Source: Pseudobdellovibrionaceae bacterium (lineage in GTDB: Bacteria > Bdellovibrionota > Bdellovibrionia > Bdellovibrionales > Bdellovibrionaceae). From it: a stretch of DNA of 64,000 bases. This document shows, one piece after another, positions 1 to 9,291 of the stretch (positions are counted from its first letter, which is position 1; each line of letters opens with the position of its first letter). The DNA is taken from assembly GCA_030158485.1 (NCBI GenBank), contig JAOASS010000023.1, positions 1 through 64,000 of the forward strand, written 5' to 3'. Position numbers and translations under genes: made by a program. The notes beneath the pieces are model-generated. The model was given only the letters and a program-made list of their open reading frames with translations. It was not told where the DNA came from and did no database searches.

Positions 1-31
1 TCAAATTTGATATGTCAACGCGGACTACAAA

Positions 32-577
32 ATGTGTTTCAATATGAGATTTTTAATTTTAAAATTCTCTAGCAATTTCAAATACTTATGTAGTGTTTTC
101 AAAAATGGTAGGCAACTTCCGACAACCTGCAATCTCAGTCAAGTGCATGATTTCATTGAAATCACCATCCACCTAATTACTCAGGAAAACCATGATCTGA
201 AGGCCTTTTACGAGCAAGGCCACTCAATAAATGAGATCGCTGATCGGCTTGGTTTGTCGTATTCAACGATAAGAGATCAGCTCATTAGGCAGGGAGTGAC
301 GCTCAGAGCAAACAAGTCCGTCAGTTTTTCCAAAAATCAACGGCAGACTTTTAAAAATTCAGCGCCGCCGCCATACGGATTTTGCTACCTAGAAGGCCAG
401 CTTCAAAAGGACCCGCGAGAATATTCAACCCTTCAAATCATAGAAAAGCAGCGTCAGCTTGGCCGCTCGCCAACGGAAATCGCTCGATTCTTGAGCGGCA
501 AGGGACTTAAAACCCGACATGACAAACCGTGGCGCCAAGCTCACGTTTTCAACATCGTTCAACGTCTCAAAAACTAA
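32..577 (+). CDS. recombinase-like DNA-binding fragment (no catalytic domain)
   Basis: Two parts are visible. A helix-turn-helix lies at about residues 58-90 (SINEIADRLGLSYSTIRDQL). The C-terminal stretch (about 112-180: PPYGF, DP-E, a GRSPTEIARFLSGKGL segment, then W-x-x-x-x-V) resembles the Recombinase domain found after the catalytic domain of large serine recombinases. The N-terminal resolvase catalytic domain with its serine is absent, so this is either a remnant or a small DNA-binding protein reusing those modules. The start is uncertain: the ATG used here lacks a Shine-Dalgarno site and the first ~50 residues look unlike the rest; GTG at 143 is an alternative. It has more GC-rich codon use than the genes after 2.9 kb. 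Confidence 0.5.
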   Translation: MCFNMRFLILKFSSNFKYLCSVFKNGRQLPTTCNLSQVHDFIEITIHLITQENHDLKAFYEQGHSINEIADRLGLSYSTIRDQLIRQGVTLRANKSVSFSKNQRQTFKNSAPPPYGFCYLEGQLQKDPREYSTLQIIEKQRQLGRSPTEIARFLSGKGLKTRHDKPWRQAHVFNIVQRLKN

Positions 578-608
578 ATGAAGCAACCACAAACCAAAGG
601 AGTTTTGT

Positions 609-812
609 ATGAATCTGGAAAAACTATTTACTTGGATTATAGGTGTCGTCATCGCCTACGCTGCAACTGGAAATCTTGATACCCTTCAAGCCTGGGTCTG
701 GCGTGCGCAAGCCAAAGTTATCTACGAATCAAGGACCTCAACCTGGGGATCACCTAGATTTTTTCGCACCAGAGTAGGAACTGGCTCTGAACAAGTTAAA
801 GGCAAAGACTGA
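609..812 (+). CDS. small membrane protein, unknown function
   Basis: A 67-aa ORF with a good Shine-Dalgarno site (AAAGGAG at about 596-602) and an ATG 31 bases after the recombinase-like gene. Residues 6-25 form a single hydrophobic segment (FTWIIGVVIAYAATG), followed by a basic tail, so it would be an inner-membrane anchor with a short soluble tail. No family is recognised. The ribosome site and position make translation plausible; function is unknown. Confidence 0.5.
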   Translation: MNLEKLFTWIIGVVIAYAATGNLDTLQAWVWRAQAKVIYESRTSTWGSPRFFRTRVGTGSEQVKGKD

Positions 813-876
813 AAAGAAGAGTCCATTTTCACATAATAATCCGTAGATAAAGGCCTCAGTTGGCTCAGAGCTTGCG

Positions 877-2634
877 ATGCCATTGATCATGACTGATTCA
901 AAATCTTGTACGCCGTGTTTAAATGGGTTTGGGCTGCTTTTTCTGTCCACGATTTTGACAGTCACGCTGCCATTGTCGGCCTTTGCGCAACCTGATTCTT
1001 TTTCTATAGAGCAACGGGCTCGGTTTTATCTAAAATTGATGCCACAACAGCAACAAACTGAAAATACGATGGACCCCTCTGACTTCGGCGTCTTTCAACA
1101 GTCCTGCTTTCAAACAAGCTATGGAACTTGGGCAAGACCCATGAAATCATCGGAAGAACTTGCTCAGCGCTACTCCTTTTTAGTCGGCAAGCTGAACCGT
1201 CCGTTCTACTTTCAATTCGTTCCAGGCACCGACACAAAACTCCATGTCATTGGAAGTCTCGATGATTTTCGAGAGATGATTTGCGTCGGCCTGACATTAA
1301 ACGACGGAAAAAGTGGAGACGAAACCACGGCAGGAGTCTCTAGCGATTTCATTAAAGCAATATTGCGGCTGCCAAACATAAATTCTCAAGTTTTGGGCTT
1401 GATGCTGAGTCTTTGGGACAAGAGTGACCGCGACTCCGAAATAGCTCAATCAATCATCACGCATTCGTTATTTAATCAGTTTAATTTGCGCGACCTCATA
1501 GGATCTCTTTTCAAAAAGCCAATGCCGGCTTCTGCACGCATATCCATCCTTCATACAATTTTAAAGTCGGATCATTATTCGAACTATGCAAGAGAGTTCT
1601 TTCCGCTACTTTTAAGTGAGTCTTCAAATTTCATAACCGCAGGAGAGCGGCTCATGATGTCCCGTATTTTGGCTAAGGAAAAAGAGTTTGATCACAGAGC
1701 TCTGTTGAATTTTGCGATTTCCGGAGTTGATTCATCAAAAGACTATACCGATTTATACCGGCAACTCTCAAAGGGTCGGACAACAGGTGACCAGTTCCAA
1801 GTTCTTTCGACCATGCTTTATTCAGGCGCCAATATACCCGATACTGAAAGCATCTTTTTAGATCTTTGGAAGCAAGGCTCCTCTCGTGAATTAAAGGACG
1901 CCATGACGACTTTTGCTCAGAATGATTTGTCTAAATCTAGATGGCTTTCTCGCGATACGGTTCATCGCGTGACGAGTGAAAGGCTGTCGGAACCTGTTTC
2001 TGCCAAGACAATCAAAATGACCTTGTCGTTTTATAGACGCGGTGACGAGTCATCGCCAGAAATAAAACTAAATGTCTTACGACGGTTAGGTCAGCAACTG
2101 GCATCCTTTGATGCAAGCTCTGCGGAGAATTTTATAGATACCGCGACGGAATTGCGTGCCGCAAATCCTACAGTGGAAAACGAAATTTCCGAAGTTGTTT
2201 CCGCATTAGGTGTTCGCTTTAGAGACAATGACAATGTTCTGATCTCGTATGTGCGCTACCTCAAGAATATGAAAAATAAAAAATCTGAAGTGGTTCTTGT
2301 TCAAAAACTCCTTCCAGAAGCTCGAATCGAAGAGCGAGACCTGTTATTGATTGCAAACAACACCTACGATTCCAACAGTGAGGCGTCTTATTCTTTCTTG
2401 GAGCTAGTGCTTAATCAGCCGCAGATAACAGCCCGTGGCCTTTTTGAACTAGCCGACATAGTTAGGCCTACTAAGTTTGTTGGTTTTACGCCTGATCTCA
2501 ATGCGGGATCTCGCAAAATTCTGAGTCTTATTCTAGGCCATAGCAAAGCGACAAATAAAGTCAGGGACGATGTAAATCAATATTTAAACCCGACTTTGAA
2601 GTATATCGAAGACCCAATTTCTAATAAGAAATGA
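877..2634 (+). CDS. secreted protein of unknown function, helical repeat-like
   Basis: A 585-aa protein with an N-terminal signal peptide (hydrophobic core GLLFLSTILTVTLPLSAFA, cleavage likely after AFA near residue 38), so exported to the periplasm or outside. The rest is rich in Leu, Ser and short amphipathic helices with no Cys pattern or known catalytic motif; an alpha-solenoid fold is a guess. The ATG at 889 (MTDSKS) is an equally possible start; neither has a clear ribosome site. Its stop overlaps the ATG of the next small ORF by 4 bp. No family recognised. Confidence 0.6.
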   Translation: MPLIMTDSKSCTPCLNGFGLLFLSTILTVTLPLSAFAQPDSFSIEQRARFYLKLMPQQQQTENTMDPSDFGVFQQSCFQTSYGTWARPMKSSEELAQRYSFLVGKLNRPFYFQFVPGTDTKLHVIGSLDDFREMICVGLTLNDGKSGDETTAGVSSDFIKAILRLPNINSQVLGLMLSLWDKSDRDSEIAQSIITHSLFNQFNLRDLIGSLFKKPMPASARISILHTILKSDHYSNYAREFFPLLLSESSNFITAGERLMMSRILAKEKEFDHRALLNFAISGVDSSKDYTDLYRQLSKGRTTGDQFQVLSTMLYSGANIPDTESIFLDLWKQGSSRELKDAMTTFAQNDLSKSRWLSRDTVHRVTSERLSEPVSAKTIKMTLSFYRRGDESSPEIKLNVLRRLGQQLASFDASSAENFIDTATELRAANPTVENEISEVVSALGVRFRDNDNVLISYVRYLKNMKNKKSEVVLVQKLLPEARIEERDLLLIANNTYDSNSEASYSFLELVLNQPQITARGLFELADIVRPTKFVGFTPDLNAGSRKILSLILGHSKATNKVRDDVNQYLNPTLKYIEDPISNKK

Positions 2635-2792
2635 TGATGACAAGTATCCTATTAAAGCTTGCGGCGACACCTGCTGCCTCTGAAACTGAACCTGAGCTTT
2701 TTAACAATGGCGGGATTTATAATTTGTCTGGCAGTTTGGTGCACATCTTCCGACAACTTGCGAACGGAAATGAGACCGCACTAACTTATTGA
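2631..2792 (+). CDS. possible 53-aa protein coupled to the upstream gene
   Basis: Three consecutive ATG codons begin in an ATGA overlap with the stop codon of the secreted protein, the classic arrangement for translational coupling. The product would start MMMTSILLKLAATPAAS and end NGNETALTY, with a short hydrophobic N-terminus. No homologue is recognised. The overlap is the only support, and chance is not excluded for such a short frame. Confidence 0.35.
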   Translation: MMMTSILLKLAATPAASETEPELFNNGGIYNLSGSLVHIFRQLANGNETALTY

Positions 2793-2853
2793 AACTTCAT
2801 ATTTAAAAGCCAGGAAATCACAACAGGCGCATCGAAAATTCTAATTTCAAAAA

Positions 2854-2930
2854 TGGTAGGGGGCGAGGGACTCGAACCCCCGATCCGCCGGTTATGAGCC
2901 GGCTGCTTTAACCAACTAAGCTAGCCCCCC
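2854..2930 (-). tRNA. tRNA with CAU anticodon (Met elongator or Ile2)
   Basis: A complete 77-nt cloverleaf including encoded CCA on the minus strand. Acceptor stem 7 bp with a G1-U72 wobble, D arm, anticodon stem GCCGG/CCGGC with loop CTCATAA (anticodon CAT at 2894-2896), T stem with loop TTCGAGT, discriminator A73. It lacks the three consecutive G-C pairs GGG/CCC in the anticodon stem and the 1:72 mismatch typical of initiator tRNA, so it is elongator Met or the lysidine-modified Ile2. It sits 40 bases after rpoD on the same strand and may be part of that transcript. Confidence 0.95.
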
Positions 2931-2970
2931 GATAAGATTTGGCACTTACAGAATTTCACTCTTTTTTTCA

Positions 2971-4794
2971 TCATGAATCAACGAAAGTTTTAAGCTTATT
3001 ACTTCGGCTTGGGTGACGAAGTTTACGTAAAGCTTTCGCTTCAATTTGACGGATACGTTCACGGGTAACGTTAAAATCCTGTCCCACTTCTTCCAAAGTA
3101 TGATCAGATTCTTCTCCGATACCGAAGCGCATACGTAAAACTTTTTCTTCCCTTGGAGTCAGAGTTGAAAGAACACGTCTTGTTTGTTCAGCCAAATTCA
3201 AGTTCACAATGGCCTCAGAAGGATTGATGACTTTTTTGTCTTCAATAAAATCACCTAAGTGAGAGTCTTCTTCTTCACCCACTGGAGTTTCTAAAGAAAT
3301 AGGTTCTTTTGCGATTTTTAAAACTTTACGAACTTTTTCAACTGGCATGTCCATTTTCGAAGCAATTTCTTCAGGGTTAGGTTCGCGACCTAATTCTTGA
3401 ATTAAATAACGGTTTGTTCGAGCCAATTTATTAATTGTTTCAATCATATGAACTGGAATACGGATTGTGCGGGCCTGATCGGCGATAGCGCGCGTGATCG
3501 CCTGACGAATCCACCAAGTCGCGTAAGTTGAAAACTTGTAGCCACGACGGTATTCAAACTTATCAACAGCTTTCATCAAACCAATATTACCTTCTTGGAT
3601 TAAATCCAAGAACTGAAGGCCACGATTTGTATATTTTTTGGCAATCGATACCACCAATCGTAAATTGGCTTCGACGAGTTCAGATTTTGCGGCATCTGCT
3701 TCTCTTTCGCCCTTCCAAATTGCTGTGTATGTATCCTGAATCCAGCGGAAATTCATTTCTGTTTCTGCTGATAATCTTTCTAAACGTTTCTGTGCTTCTT
3801 GAGCTTGAACAACATAAGATCTGAATTTGCTATACGAAAGCCCCGTGTCTTTCGTCATTTTGATCATTTCTTTTTCATTCGATTCAATTAACTTTAATTT
3901 TTCTGCTAAGTGAATAATGTCTTTTGAATAAGTTCTATTCACACCATCTTTGATTCTATTTCGCAAAGTAGACATTCGGTTCACTAAGTTTTTGAACTTA
4001 ATCACAACACGGTTAATCGTTTTACGATTAAAGTTAATGCTTTCGAAGTTTCCCATCAGAACTTCGTTATAAACACGAAGATCAACTAGAGTTTTTTCTC
4101 TGGTTGGTTGATTGATGTCTTCGCGTCTTAAAACTTCAAAATACTTTTTAGTATCATCTTGATATTTACGTACGTGACCAATTAATTCATGAATCTTATC
4201 GATATACTCTTTTTCATCGTACTGAGTGTCTTCATCTTCAAGACCACGGAAAATCGCTTTAACTTTGATCCGACCGTCATCAAGACGCTTACCCAAGTTA
4301 ATAATTTCCCAAGTTCCAAGTGGCGACATCAGAATAGCGCGAACGATTTCCCGTTCACCTTTTTCAATACGTCGTGCAATTTCAACTTCACCTTCGCGAG
4401 TCAAAAGCGAAACTGAACCCATTTTTCTTAAATAAAGTCTGACTGGATCATTACCCTTAACGTCTTCAGCTTCTGCGATTTCGTCTTCGTCAGCTTCTTC
4501 GTCTTCCTTATCTGCATCAGCTAAAAACGCATCCCCTTCACCTTCAGCTTTATTCGGATCAATAGGTTCTTTGATCACGACGCTGTTATTTTCCAAACCA
4601 TGCATGAATTGATCCAGCACACTTGCTGCGATAATTTCTGGCGGTAAGAGTTCATTGATTTCTTCAATTGTGAGAGCTGTTTTTTCTTTTGCTAGTTTGA
4701 TGAATTTTTGAATCTCTTCTTTGATTAGAAATTCTTGCTCAGCAACTGAGAGAGATTTTGTGGGTTCTTTTACATTCGGATTCTGGTTATTCAT
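2971..4794 (-). CDS. rpoD: primary sigma factor RpoD (sigma-70)
   Basis: Housekeeping sigma subunit that directs RNA polymerase to -35/-10 promoters. Of 607 aa, residues 15-75 form region 1.1, an acidic linker follows (about 80-112), then region 1.2 ([11 protein letters not shown], about 116-145), a non-conserved region, region 2 ([49 protein letters not shown], about 370-455), region 3, and region 4 with the -35-binding helix ([20 protein letters not shown], about 560-585). Length matches group 1 sigmas. Ribosome site AAGGGG just upstream of ATG; the gene lies 8 bases after dnaG, so both are cotranscribed. All core motifs are intact. Confidence 0.98.
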   Translation of the reverse strand: MNNQNPNVKEPTKSLSVAEQEFLIKEEIQKFIKLAKEKTALTIEEINELLPPEIIAASVLDQFMHGLENNSVVIKEPIDPNKAEGEGDAFLADADKEDEEADEDEIAEAEDVKGNDPVRLYLRKMGSVSLLTREGEVEIARRIEKGEREIVRAILMSPLGTWEIINLGKRLDDGRIKVKAIFRGLEDEDTQYDEKEYIDKIHELIGHVRKYQDDTKKYFEVLRREDINQPTREKTLVDLRVYNEVLMGNFESINFNRKTINRVVIKFKNLVNRMSTLRNRIKDGVNRTYSKDIIHLAEKLKLIESNEKEMIKMTKDTGLSYSKFRSYVVQAQEAQKRLERLSAETEMNFRWIQDTYTAIWKGEREADAAKSELVEANLRLVVSIAKKYTNRGLQFLDLIQEGNIGLMKAVDKFEYRRGYKFSTYATWWIRQAITRAIADQARTIRIPVHMIETINKLARTNRYLIQELGREPNPEEIASKMDMPVEKVRKVLKIAKEPISLETPVGEEEDSHLGDFIEDKKVINPSEAIVNLNLAEQTRRVLSTLTPREEKVLRMRFGIGEESDHTLEEVGQDFNVTRERIRQIEAKALRKLRHPSRSNKLKTFVDS

Positions 4795-4802
4795 AGTACC
4801 CC

Positions 4803-6755
4803 TTAAACTTTACCCTGGTTGAGACCGCGAATTTCATCCTGAAGACGCTTCATTTTGTCCATTGTATCCGCTTGGGGTTTGTCTTTCATTTCAAGAGCCA
4901 ATTTTTTAAGTTGGTCTTTCAGTCCGCTTTCCCGCACACGTTTTATACAATCTTTCAGCAACTGAGTTTCTTTTTCAAAATCTTCGTCGCTTATGACTTC
5001 ATCGCTCGTACTACTAAAATTTGCTTTGTTGTCAGCAAATGAATTCTCGTCGTGAGAAATCCCAGAAAAAGCAGTGCTCTGAATTTTCAATGCTTGGTTT
5101 AAAGACCTGTCATTAAAAAACAAAACTTCCGGCTGATCCACTTTAGTTACGAGCAGACTCAGCAATTTATCAAATTTTTCCGGCACTTGTCTATACAAGT
5201 CCTCAGCTATTTTAAAGACACTGCAAACTCCAGGATGGGTCATCAAGGTTTCAGCTTTTGAGTCGAGAAAAATTTGAAAATTGGCACGAGATTTGATTGA
5301 GAGAGAAAGTAACATTTTCTCTATGTGACTTGCTGACTTGAGCTCAATTTCATTTTTTTCAATTAAAATTTCAGGCATAGCTTTTGCTTTGAGGCCCACA
5401 TTGCTACTCGCAAAGGAATTTTCGGTCGAGATTGAAGGCTTTTTAAGTAATTGCGAGCGACCGCCCAAAGCTTCTACTAACCAAGGAATTGCAACTTGCA
5501 TCTGGGCTGCCATTTCCTGAACGTAAAGTTTTTTCAATCTTTCATCTGCAATTTGGTCAAATAAAGGCCGCGCACGGTCAGCCAACTGTACTTTTTGCTG
5601 CGCCTCGCCTTTGTAAGAGACCATCCATTGCTCCAAAACAAGTCGAAATAAATCCTGAGATTTTTCAATTTCAGCTTTTAAAGCGTGAGCTCCTTGAGCT
5701 TTAACGAAGTCATCCGGGTCTTGATTGTCAGGCAAAATCAATCCCCGTGGGTAAAGTCCCTGGGAAAGCAAGATCGGCAAAGATCGCTCGGCGGCACTTC
5801 GACCCGCTTGATCACCGTCTAAAAGCATCAACACATGAGGAGTCATGCGCTTCATCATTTTACAATGGTCAGACGTCATAGCAGTTCCCATTATCGCAAC
5901 TACATTTTTGATACCAGCCTGGTAAAGAGCGACTGCATCCATGTAGCCTTCAACAATGACAACAAGATCTTCAGAGCGAATATATTTTGCCGTTTCATTC
6001 AACCCATAAAGCGTTTTGCTTTTTGAAAAAACGGGTGTTTCTGGTGAGTTTAAATACTTGGGCTGACCATCAAAAATAATACGACCGCCGAATGCAATCG
6101 GTTCGCCCAAGTGGTTAAAAATTGGAAATATCAACCGGTCTCGAAATAAATCAAAGTAGCCGCCGCCCTGCTTAGCTTTAATCAGTTGAGCTTCTTCAGC
6201 CACTTTCATCGAAACACCGTGAGAGTTTAAATACTGAACAAGTCCATCCCAATCAGCTGGCGCATAACCTATATAAAACGTTTCAATGATACTAGAATCA
6301 AGTCCACGCTTTTTAAGATAATCACGAACAGGATGTTGAACAGGTAATTTTTTAAGTGTTTGTTGAAAAAAAAGAAGTGCCAATCGGTTGGCATGTTGAA
6401 TTAGTTTTCTTTTTTCTTTTCTGATTTGCTCTTGGTCTTGCGAAGTCTGAGTGGCTGGCTCAGGCAATGCAATTGATGCCCGATCTGCCAAATACTCAAC
6501 GGCTTCGGGAAAGCTCATCCCTTGATAATCACGCAGGAAAGAAAAAACGTTTCCCGACTTGCCGCAGCCAAAGCAGTGATAAACTTGTTTTGTTTCGGAA
6601 ACTGAAAAACTAGCCGTGCGCTCAGCGTGAGAAGGGAACGGGCATCGGCCCATAAGGCCATTCCCAGATCTTTTAAGCTGAGTAAACTGTGAAATGATAT
6701 CAACAAGGTTTGAGGCCTCGATGACTTTTTCGATGTATTCCTGAGGAAATCGCAT
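4803..6755 (-). CDS. dnaG: DNA primase DnaG
   Basis: Synthesises RNA primers for lagging-strand replication. The 650-aa protein has an N-terminal CHC2 zinc-binding domain (C38, H43, C61, C64), the RNA polymerase core, and a TOPRIM domain around residues 255-345 with the catalytic motifs VIVEGYMDA and LLDGDQAG. The C-terminal ~250 residues are divergent, as usual for the helicase-interacting domain. Placed directly between yqeY (adjacent, no gap) and rpoD (8-bp gap), a version of the macromolecular synthesis operon. The ribosome site is weak (GAG), suggesting coupling to yqeY. Confidence 0.97.
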   Translation of the reverse strand: MRFPQEYIEKVIEASNLVDIISQFTQLKRSGNGLMGRCPFPSHAERTASFSVSETKQVYHCFGCGKSGNVFSFLRDYQGMSFPEAVEYLADRASIALPEPATQTSQDQEQIRKEKRKLIQHANRLALLFFQQTLKKLPVQHPVRDYLKKRGLDSSIIETFYIGYAPADWDGLVQYLNSHGVSMKVAEEAQLIKAKQGGGYFDLFRDRLIFPIFNHLGEPIAFGGRIIFDGQPKYLNSPETPVFSKSKTLYGLNETAKYIRSEDLVVIVEGYMDAVALYQAGIKNVVAIMGTAMTSDHCKMMKRMTPHVLMLLDGDQAGRSAAERSLPILLSQGLYPRGLILPDNQDPDDFVKAQGAHALKAEIEKSQDLFRLVLEQWMVSYKGEAQQKVQLADRARPLFDQIADERLKKLYVQEMAAQMQVAIPWLVEALGGRSQLLKKPSISTENSFASSNVGLKAKAMPEILIEKNEIELKSASHIEKMLLSLSIKSRANFQIFLDSKAETLMTHPGVCSVFKIAEDLYRQVPEKFDKLLSLLVTKVDQPEVLFFNDRSLNQALKIQSTAFSGISHDENSFADNKANFSSTSDEVISDEDFEKETQLLKDCIKRVRESGLKDQLKKLALEMKDKPQADTMDKMKRLQDEIRGLNQGKV

Positions 6756-7202
6756 TTAACTCAATTTCGATCTAACGAATTCGCTCACCAATTTATTATC
6801 CGCAGTGCCACCCGATTGGACTAAAACTTCTTTCATCACAGCACCCATATCTTTGATGGTCTTAGCTCCTGTTGAAGCGATGACTCCGATTACAAGTTTT
6901 TCGACTTGTTCCTTCGTCATTTGAGCTGGCAAATAAGCTTCTAAAATTTTAAGTTCTGCTGCTTCTTGATCAACCAAATCCTGGCGATTGCCAGCCTTGT
7001 ACTGTTCGATGGATTCTTTTCTTTGTTTTACTAATTTTTTTAAGACGGTCATGGATTCTTCATCCGTCAGAGGATTCGGGCGAATTTCAATTTCGCGATT
7101 TTTAATAGCAGCTTGAAGAAATCGCAATGTATTCAGCTTCAAACTGTCTTTGCTTCTCATGGCGTCTTTAATTTCATTCATGATTTTTGGGAGAATTTCC
7201 AT
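6756..7202 (-). CDS. yqeY: GatB/YqeY domain protein
   Basis: A 148-aa stand-alone YqeY protein, related to the C-terminal tRNA-binding domain of GatB; the exact role is unsettled, with tRNA-dependent amidation or binding suggested by the family. Diagnostic motifs: LNTLRFLQAAIKNREIE, a KQRKESIEQY segment, AYLPAQMTKEQ and the GAKTIKDMGAVMKEV motif. Good AGGAG ribosome site 9 bases before ATG. First gene of yqeY-dnaG-rpoD, separated from rpsU by a strong terminator, so it needs its own promoter or terminator read-through. Confidence 0.93.
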   Translation of the reverse strand: MEILPKIMNEIKDAMRSKDSLKLNTLRFLQAAIKNREIEIRPNPLTDEESMTVLKKLVKQRKESIEQYKAGNRQDLVDQEAAELKILEAYLPAQMTKEQVEKLVIGVIASTGAKTIKDMGAVMKEVLVQSGGTADNKLVSEFVRSKLS

Positions 7203-7248
7203 ATCGTGGCTCCTGTTATCATTTTTGGTATGAAGTTTGGTTCAGAAA

Positions 7249-7290
7249 TAAAAAAGGACCTCATGAGTTTTTAACTTCATGAAGTCCTTA
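7249..7290 (-). terminator. rho-independent terminator after rpsU
   Basis: On the minus strand an inverted repeat (AAGGACTTCATGA pairing with TCATGAGGTCCTT, one or two mismatches, short A-rich loop) is followed by TTTTTTATTT. It lies between the rpsU stop and the yqeY start. Confidence 0.85.
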
Positions 7291-7308
7291 AAATAAACTT
7301 AAATAAAA

Positions 7309-7506
7309 TTACTCTCCGAAACGGCGAGCTTTTTTAGTTGCGCGCTTGCGTGCCGCGATTGATTTTTTCTTTAAGCGTACGCTTGGTTTTTCAAAATGCT
7401 CTCGCTTTTTGACTTCAGAAAGAATCCCTGCTTTTTCGCAGGATTTTTTAAAACGTCTGAATGCTCCTTCGAAGCTTTCAGAGTCTTTTACTCTTGTAAA
7501 TGCCAC
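7309..7506 (-). CDS. rpsU: 30S ribosomal protein bS21
   Basis: Small basic ribosomal protein S21, which aids the interaction of the 16S 3' end with mRNA. The sequence has the family core [32 protein letters not shown] followed by a Lys/Arg-rich tail. Family alignment favours GTG at 7506 ([10 protein letters not shown]), giving 65 aa; upstream GCGGGTGAT resembles the long Shine-Dalgarno sequence at good spacing. GTG at 7515 is the alternative. Longer forms reaching 7569 do not fit the family. Divergent from tadA. Confidence 0.92.
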   Translation of the reverse strand: MAFTRVKDSESFEGAFRRFKKSCEKAGILSEVKKREHFEKPSVRLKKKSIAARKRATKKARRFGE

Positions 7507-7610
7507 TATAATCACCCGCCTCTCACGTTGTGGCTGGAAGGATTGGAAATCGAATGACATGGATAACAAATTATGTGGATACTCTTCAACATAAAGTTGG
7601 TTTAAGAATT

Positions 7611-8078
7611 ATGAATGCTTTGCGTCAAGACGATGAATTTTGGATGAAAATGGCCTTAAAACTTGCTGAAAAAGCGGCTCGTGCGGATGAAGTCCCAGTG
7701 GGTGCCGTTTTAATTGATTCTCAAGGGCAAAAAGTCTCTGAAGGCCATAATTTACGCGAACAACTTCAGACTTCAATTGGCCATGCCGAAATCCTGACGC
7801 TTCACAGAGCTTCAAAGCTCAAGAAATCCTGGCGCCTACTGGACATGACACTTTATGTGACTTTAGAGCCTTGCTTAATGTGCGCAGGCGCTTTACTTCA
7901 ATCACGAATCAAAAAAGTTGTTTTCGGAGCTTACGATCCAAAAGGAGGGGCTTTGGGCTCACTCTATAATGTGGCTCAAGATAAAAGACTTAATCATCAA
8001 ATTGAAGTCATTGGTGGGTTTATGGAAAAAGAATGTTCACAACTTTTGAAAAATTTTTTTAAAAGTAAAAGAATTTAA
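7611..8078 (+). CDS. tadA: tRNA-specific adenosine deaminase TadA
   Basis: Deaminates wobble adenosine 34 to inosine in tRNA-Arg(ACG). From the ATG at 7611 the protein is 155 aa, the usual length. Zinc-binding and catalytic residues are visible: HAE (H58, proton-shuttling E60) and PCLMC (C88, C91). The EVPVGAVL motif and C-terminal helix are also typical. In-frame extension back to 7530 is not expected from the family. The start has no good Shine-Dalgarno site. Followed by a cysteine-cluster gene 5 bases later. Confidence 0.93.
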   Translation: MNALRQDDEFWMKMALKLAEKAARADEVPVGAVLIDSQGQKVSEGHNLREQLQTSIGHAEILTLHRASKLKKSWRLLDMTLYVTLEPCLMCAGALLQSRIKKVVFGAYDPKGGALGSLYNVAQDKRLNHQIEVIGGFMEKECSQLLKNFFKSKRI

Positions 8079-8083
8079 AAAGC

Positions 8084-8461
8084 ATGGTTTTAGATAAAGA
8101 TCGACCCTCTACTTGGAAAAAATATGACAATACATTTTGTACATTATGTGTTGCAAACTGTTGCCGCATGCCAGTCGAAATTAAAATCTCAGACTTAGTT
8201 CGATTGAACCTTGCCTCAGAAGACGAGGCTTTGGGGTCTGTTAAAAAACTAGCTAAGCGCCTTAAAAAAGAAGGAATCATTAAGTCCTACCGAGAAGGTA
8301 CGGAATTTTTTATGCTGACCCAAAAATCAAACGATGACTGTTATTTTCTAGATCCTAAAACAAGACTCTGCTCGGTTTATGAAAAAAGACCCGATACCTG
8401 CCGAAGTTTTCCAGCAATTGTCGGGCCTCGAATTGGCTATTGTCCTAGCCTTAGAAAATAA
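8084..8461 (+). CDS. YkgJ-type cysteine cluster protein
   Basis: A 125-aa soluble protein with the CxxCxxxCC signature (C19, C22, C26, C27) and later C-x9-C, Y-EKRPDTCRSFP and a final Cys. This pattern matches the YkgJ/FliB-like zinc or iron cysteine-cluster family, whose role is mostly unknown (some relatives methylate flagellin lysines, but no methyltransferase activity can be claimed here). It starts 5 bases after tadA, so is probably cotranscribed, and converges on the hydrolase gene with an 11-base gap. Confidence 0.82.
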   Translation: MVLDKDRPSTWKKYDNTFCTLCVANCCRMPVEIKISDLVRLNLASEDEALGSVKKLAKRLKKEGIIKSYREGTEFFMLTQKSNDDCYFLDPKTRLCSVYEKRPDTCRSFPAIVGPRIGYCPSLRK

Positions 8462-8472
8462 TTAAAGTTAAA

Positions 8473-9255
8473 TTACTGATTCACTTCCAACAAAAAATCT
8501 TTCATGTCCTCAAAAGACCTTTTATCGGCAACTTCATTATATGCGGCACCTGATTTAACATTATTTCCAACATGCTTTTGGGTAAAAGCATGGACAGCCC
8601 CACTATACATAATCAACTGGTAATCAATTTTGGCGTCATCGATCTCTTTTTTAAATCCGGTCAGTTCTTCTGCGGAAACGTAAGGATCAATCGCTCCATG
8701 CATAATGAGAAGTTTTGACTTTATATTTTTTGTGTCCTTAGGATTGGGGTTTGATAAACCCCCGTGGAAACTCAAAACTCCTTTTAAGGGAATACCTGCC
8801 CGACCCATTTCAAGCGCCGTCGTCCCACCAAAACAATATCCCATAGCAGAAACTTTTGATTTTAGAACTTGCTTCTGCTTCGTCACAAAATCATACGCAG
8901 CTTGTGCGCGAGCCCTCAAAAGCTTACGATCTCCATTTCTAAATTCACCTGCAACTTTTGCTGCTTCTTCAGCGTTTTTAGGTCTGACAGCTTGACCATA
9001 AATATCCGCTGAAAAGGCATAATAACCAAGTTCAGCTAATTGTTTAGCTCGCATTTGCGTGTATTCGCTGGGCCCCATCCAATCATGCACAATAATGACA
9101 GCTGGCAATGGACCCGGTTTGGAATCATCATAAGCGACAAAACCTTCCAACTGAGTTTGACCTTCTTTATATGTCACAACTTCTGTTTTGATCGCAGCCG
9201 CTGCAAAGCTTGTCATAGATAAAATCACGAAACCTAATAAAAAACTTTTTCGCAT
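8473..9255 (-). CDS. secreted dienelactone hydrolase family protein
   Basis: Alpha/beta hydrolase with an N-terminal signal peptide (MRKSFLLGFVILSMTSFAAA), so periplasmic. The DLH catalytic triad is present: nucleophile Cys141 in GYCFGG, Asp190 in HGAIDPYV, and His222 in AVHAF. A Cys rather than Ser nucleophile is the dienelactone hydrolase hallmark. The natural substrate is unknown; many relatives are general esterases. 260 aa, AGGAG ribosome site. It stands alone between the convergent cysteine-cluster gene and the MFS gene. Confidence 0.9.
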   Translation of the reverse strand: MRKSFLLGFVILSMTSFAAAAIKTEVVTYKEGQTQLEGFVAYDDSKPGPLPAVIIVHDWMGPSEYTQMRAKQLAELGYYAFSADIYGQAVRPKNAEEAAKVAGEFRNGDRKLLRARAQAAYDFVTKQKQVLKSKVSAMGYCFGGTTALEMGRAGIPLKGVLSFHGGLSNPNPKDTKNIKSKLLIMHGAIDPYVSAEELTGFKKEIDDAKIDYQLIMYSGAVHAFTQKHVGNNVKSGAAYNEVADKRSFEDMKDFLLEVNQ

Positions 9256-9291
9256 AAATTCTCCTGATTAAATGGAATGGTTATCTTGTTC

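Noticed and set aside
7509-7569. 86-aa form of bS21 beginning at 7569
   Set aside because: The extra N-terminal residues do not match the S21 family and no ribosome site supports it; GTG at 7506 fits.
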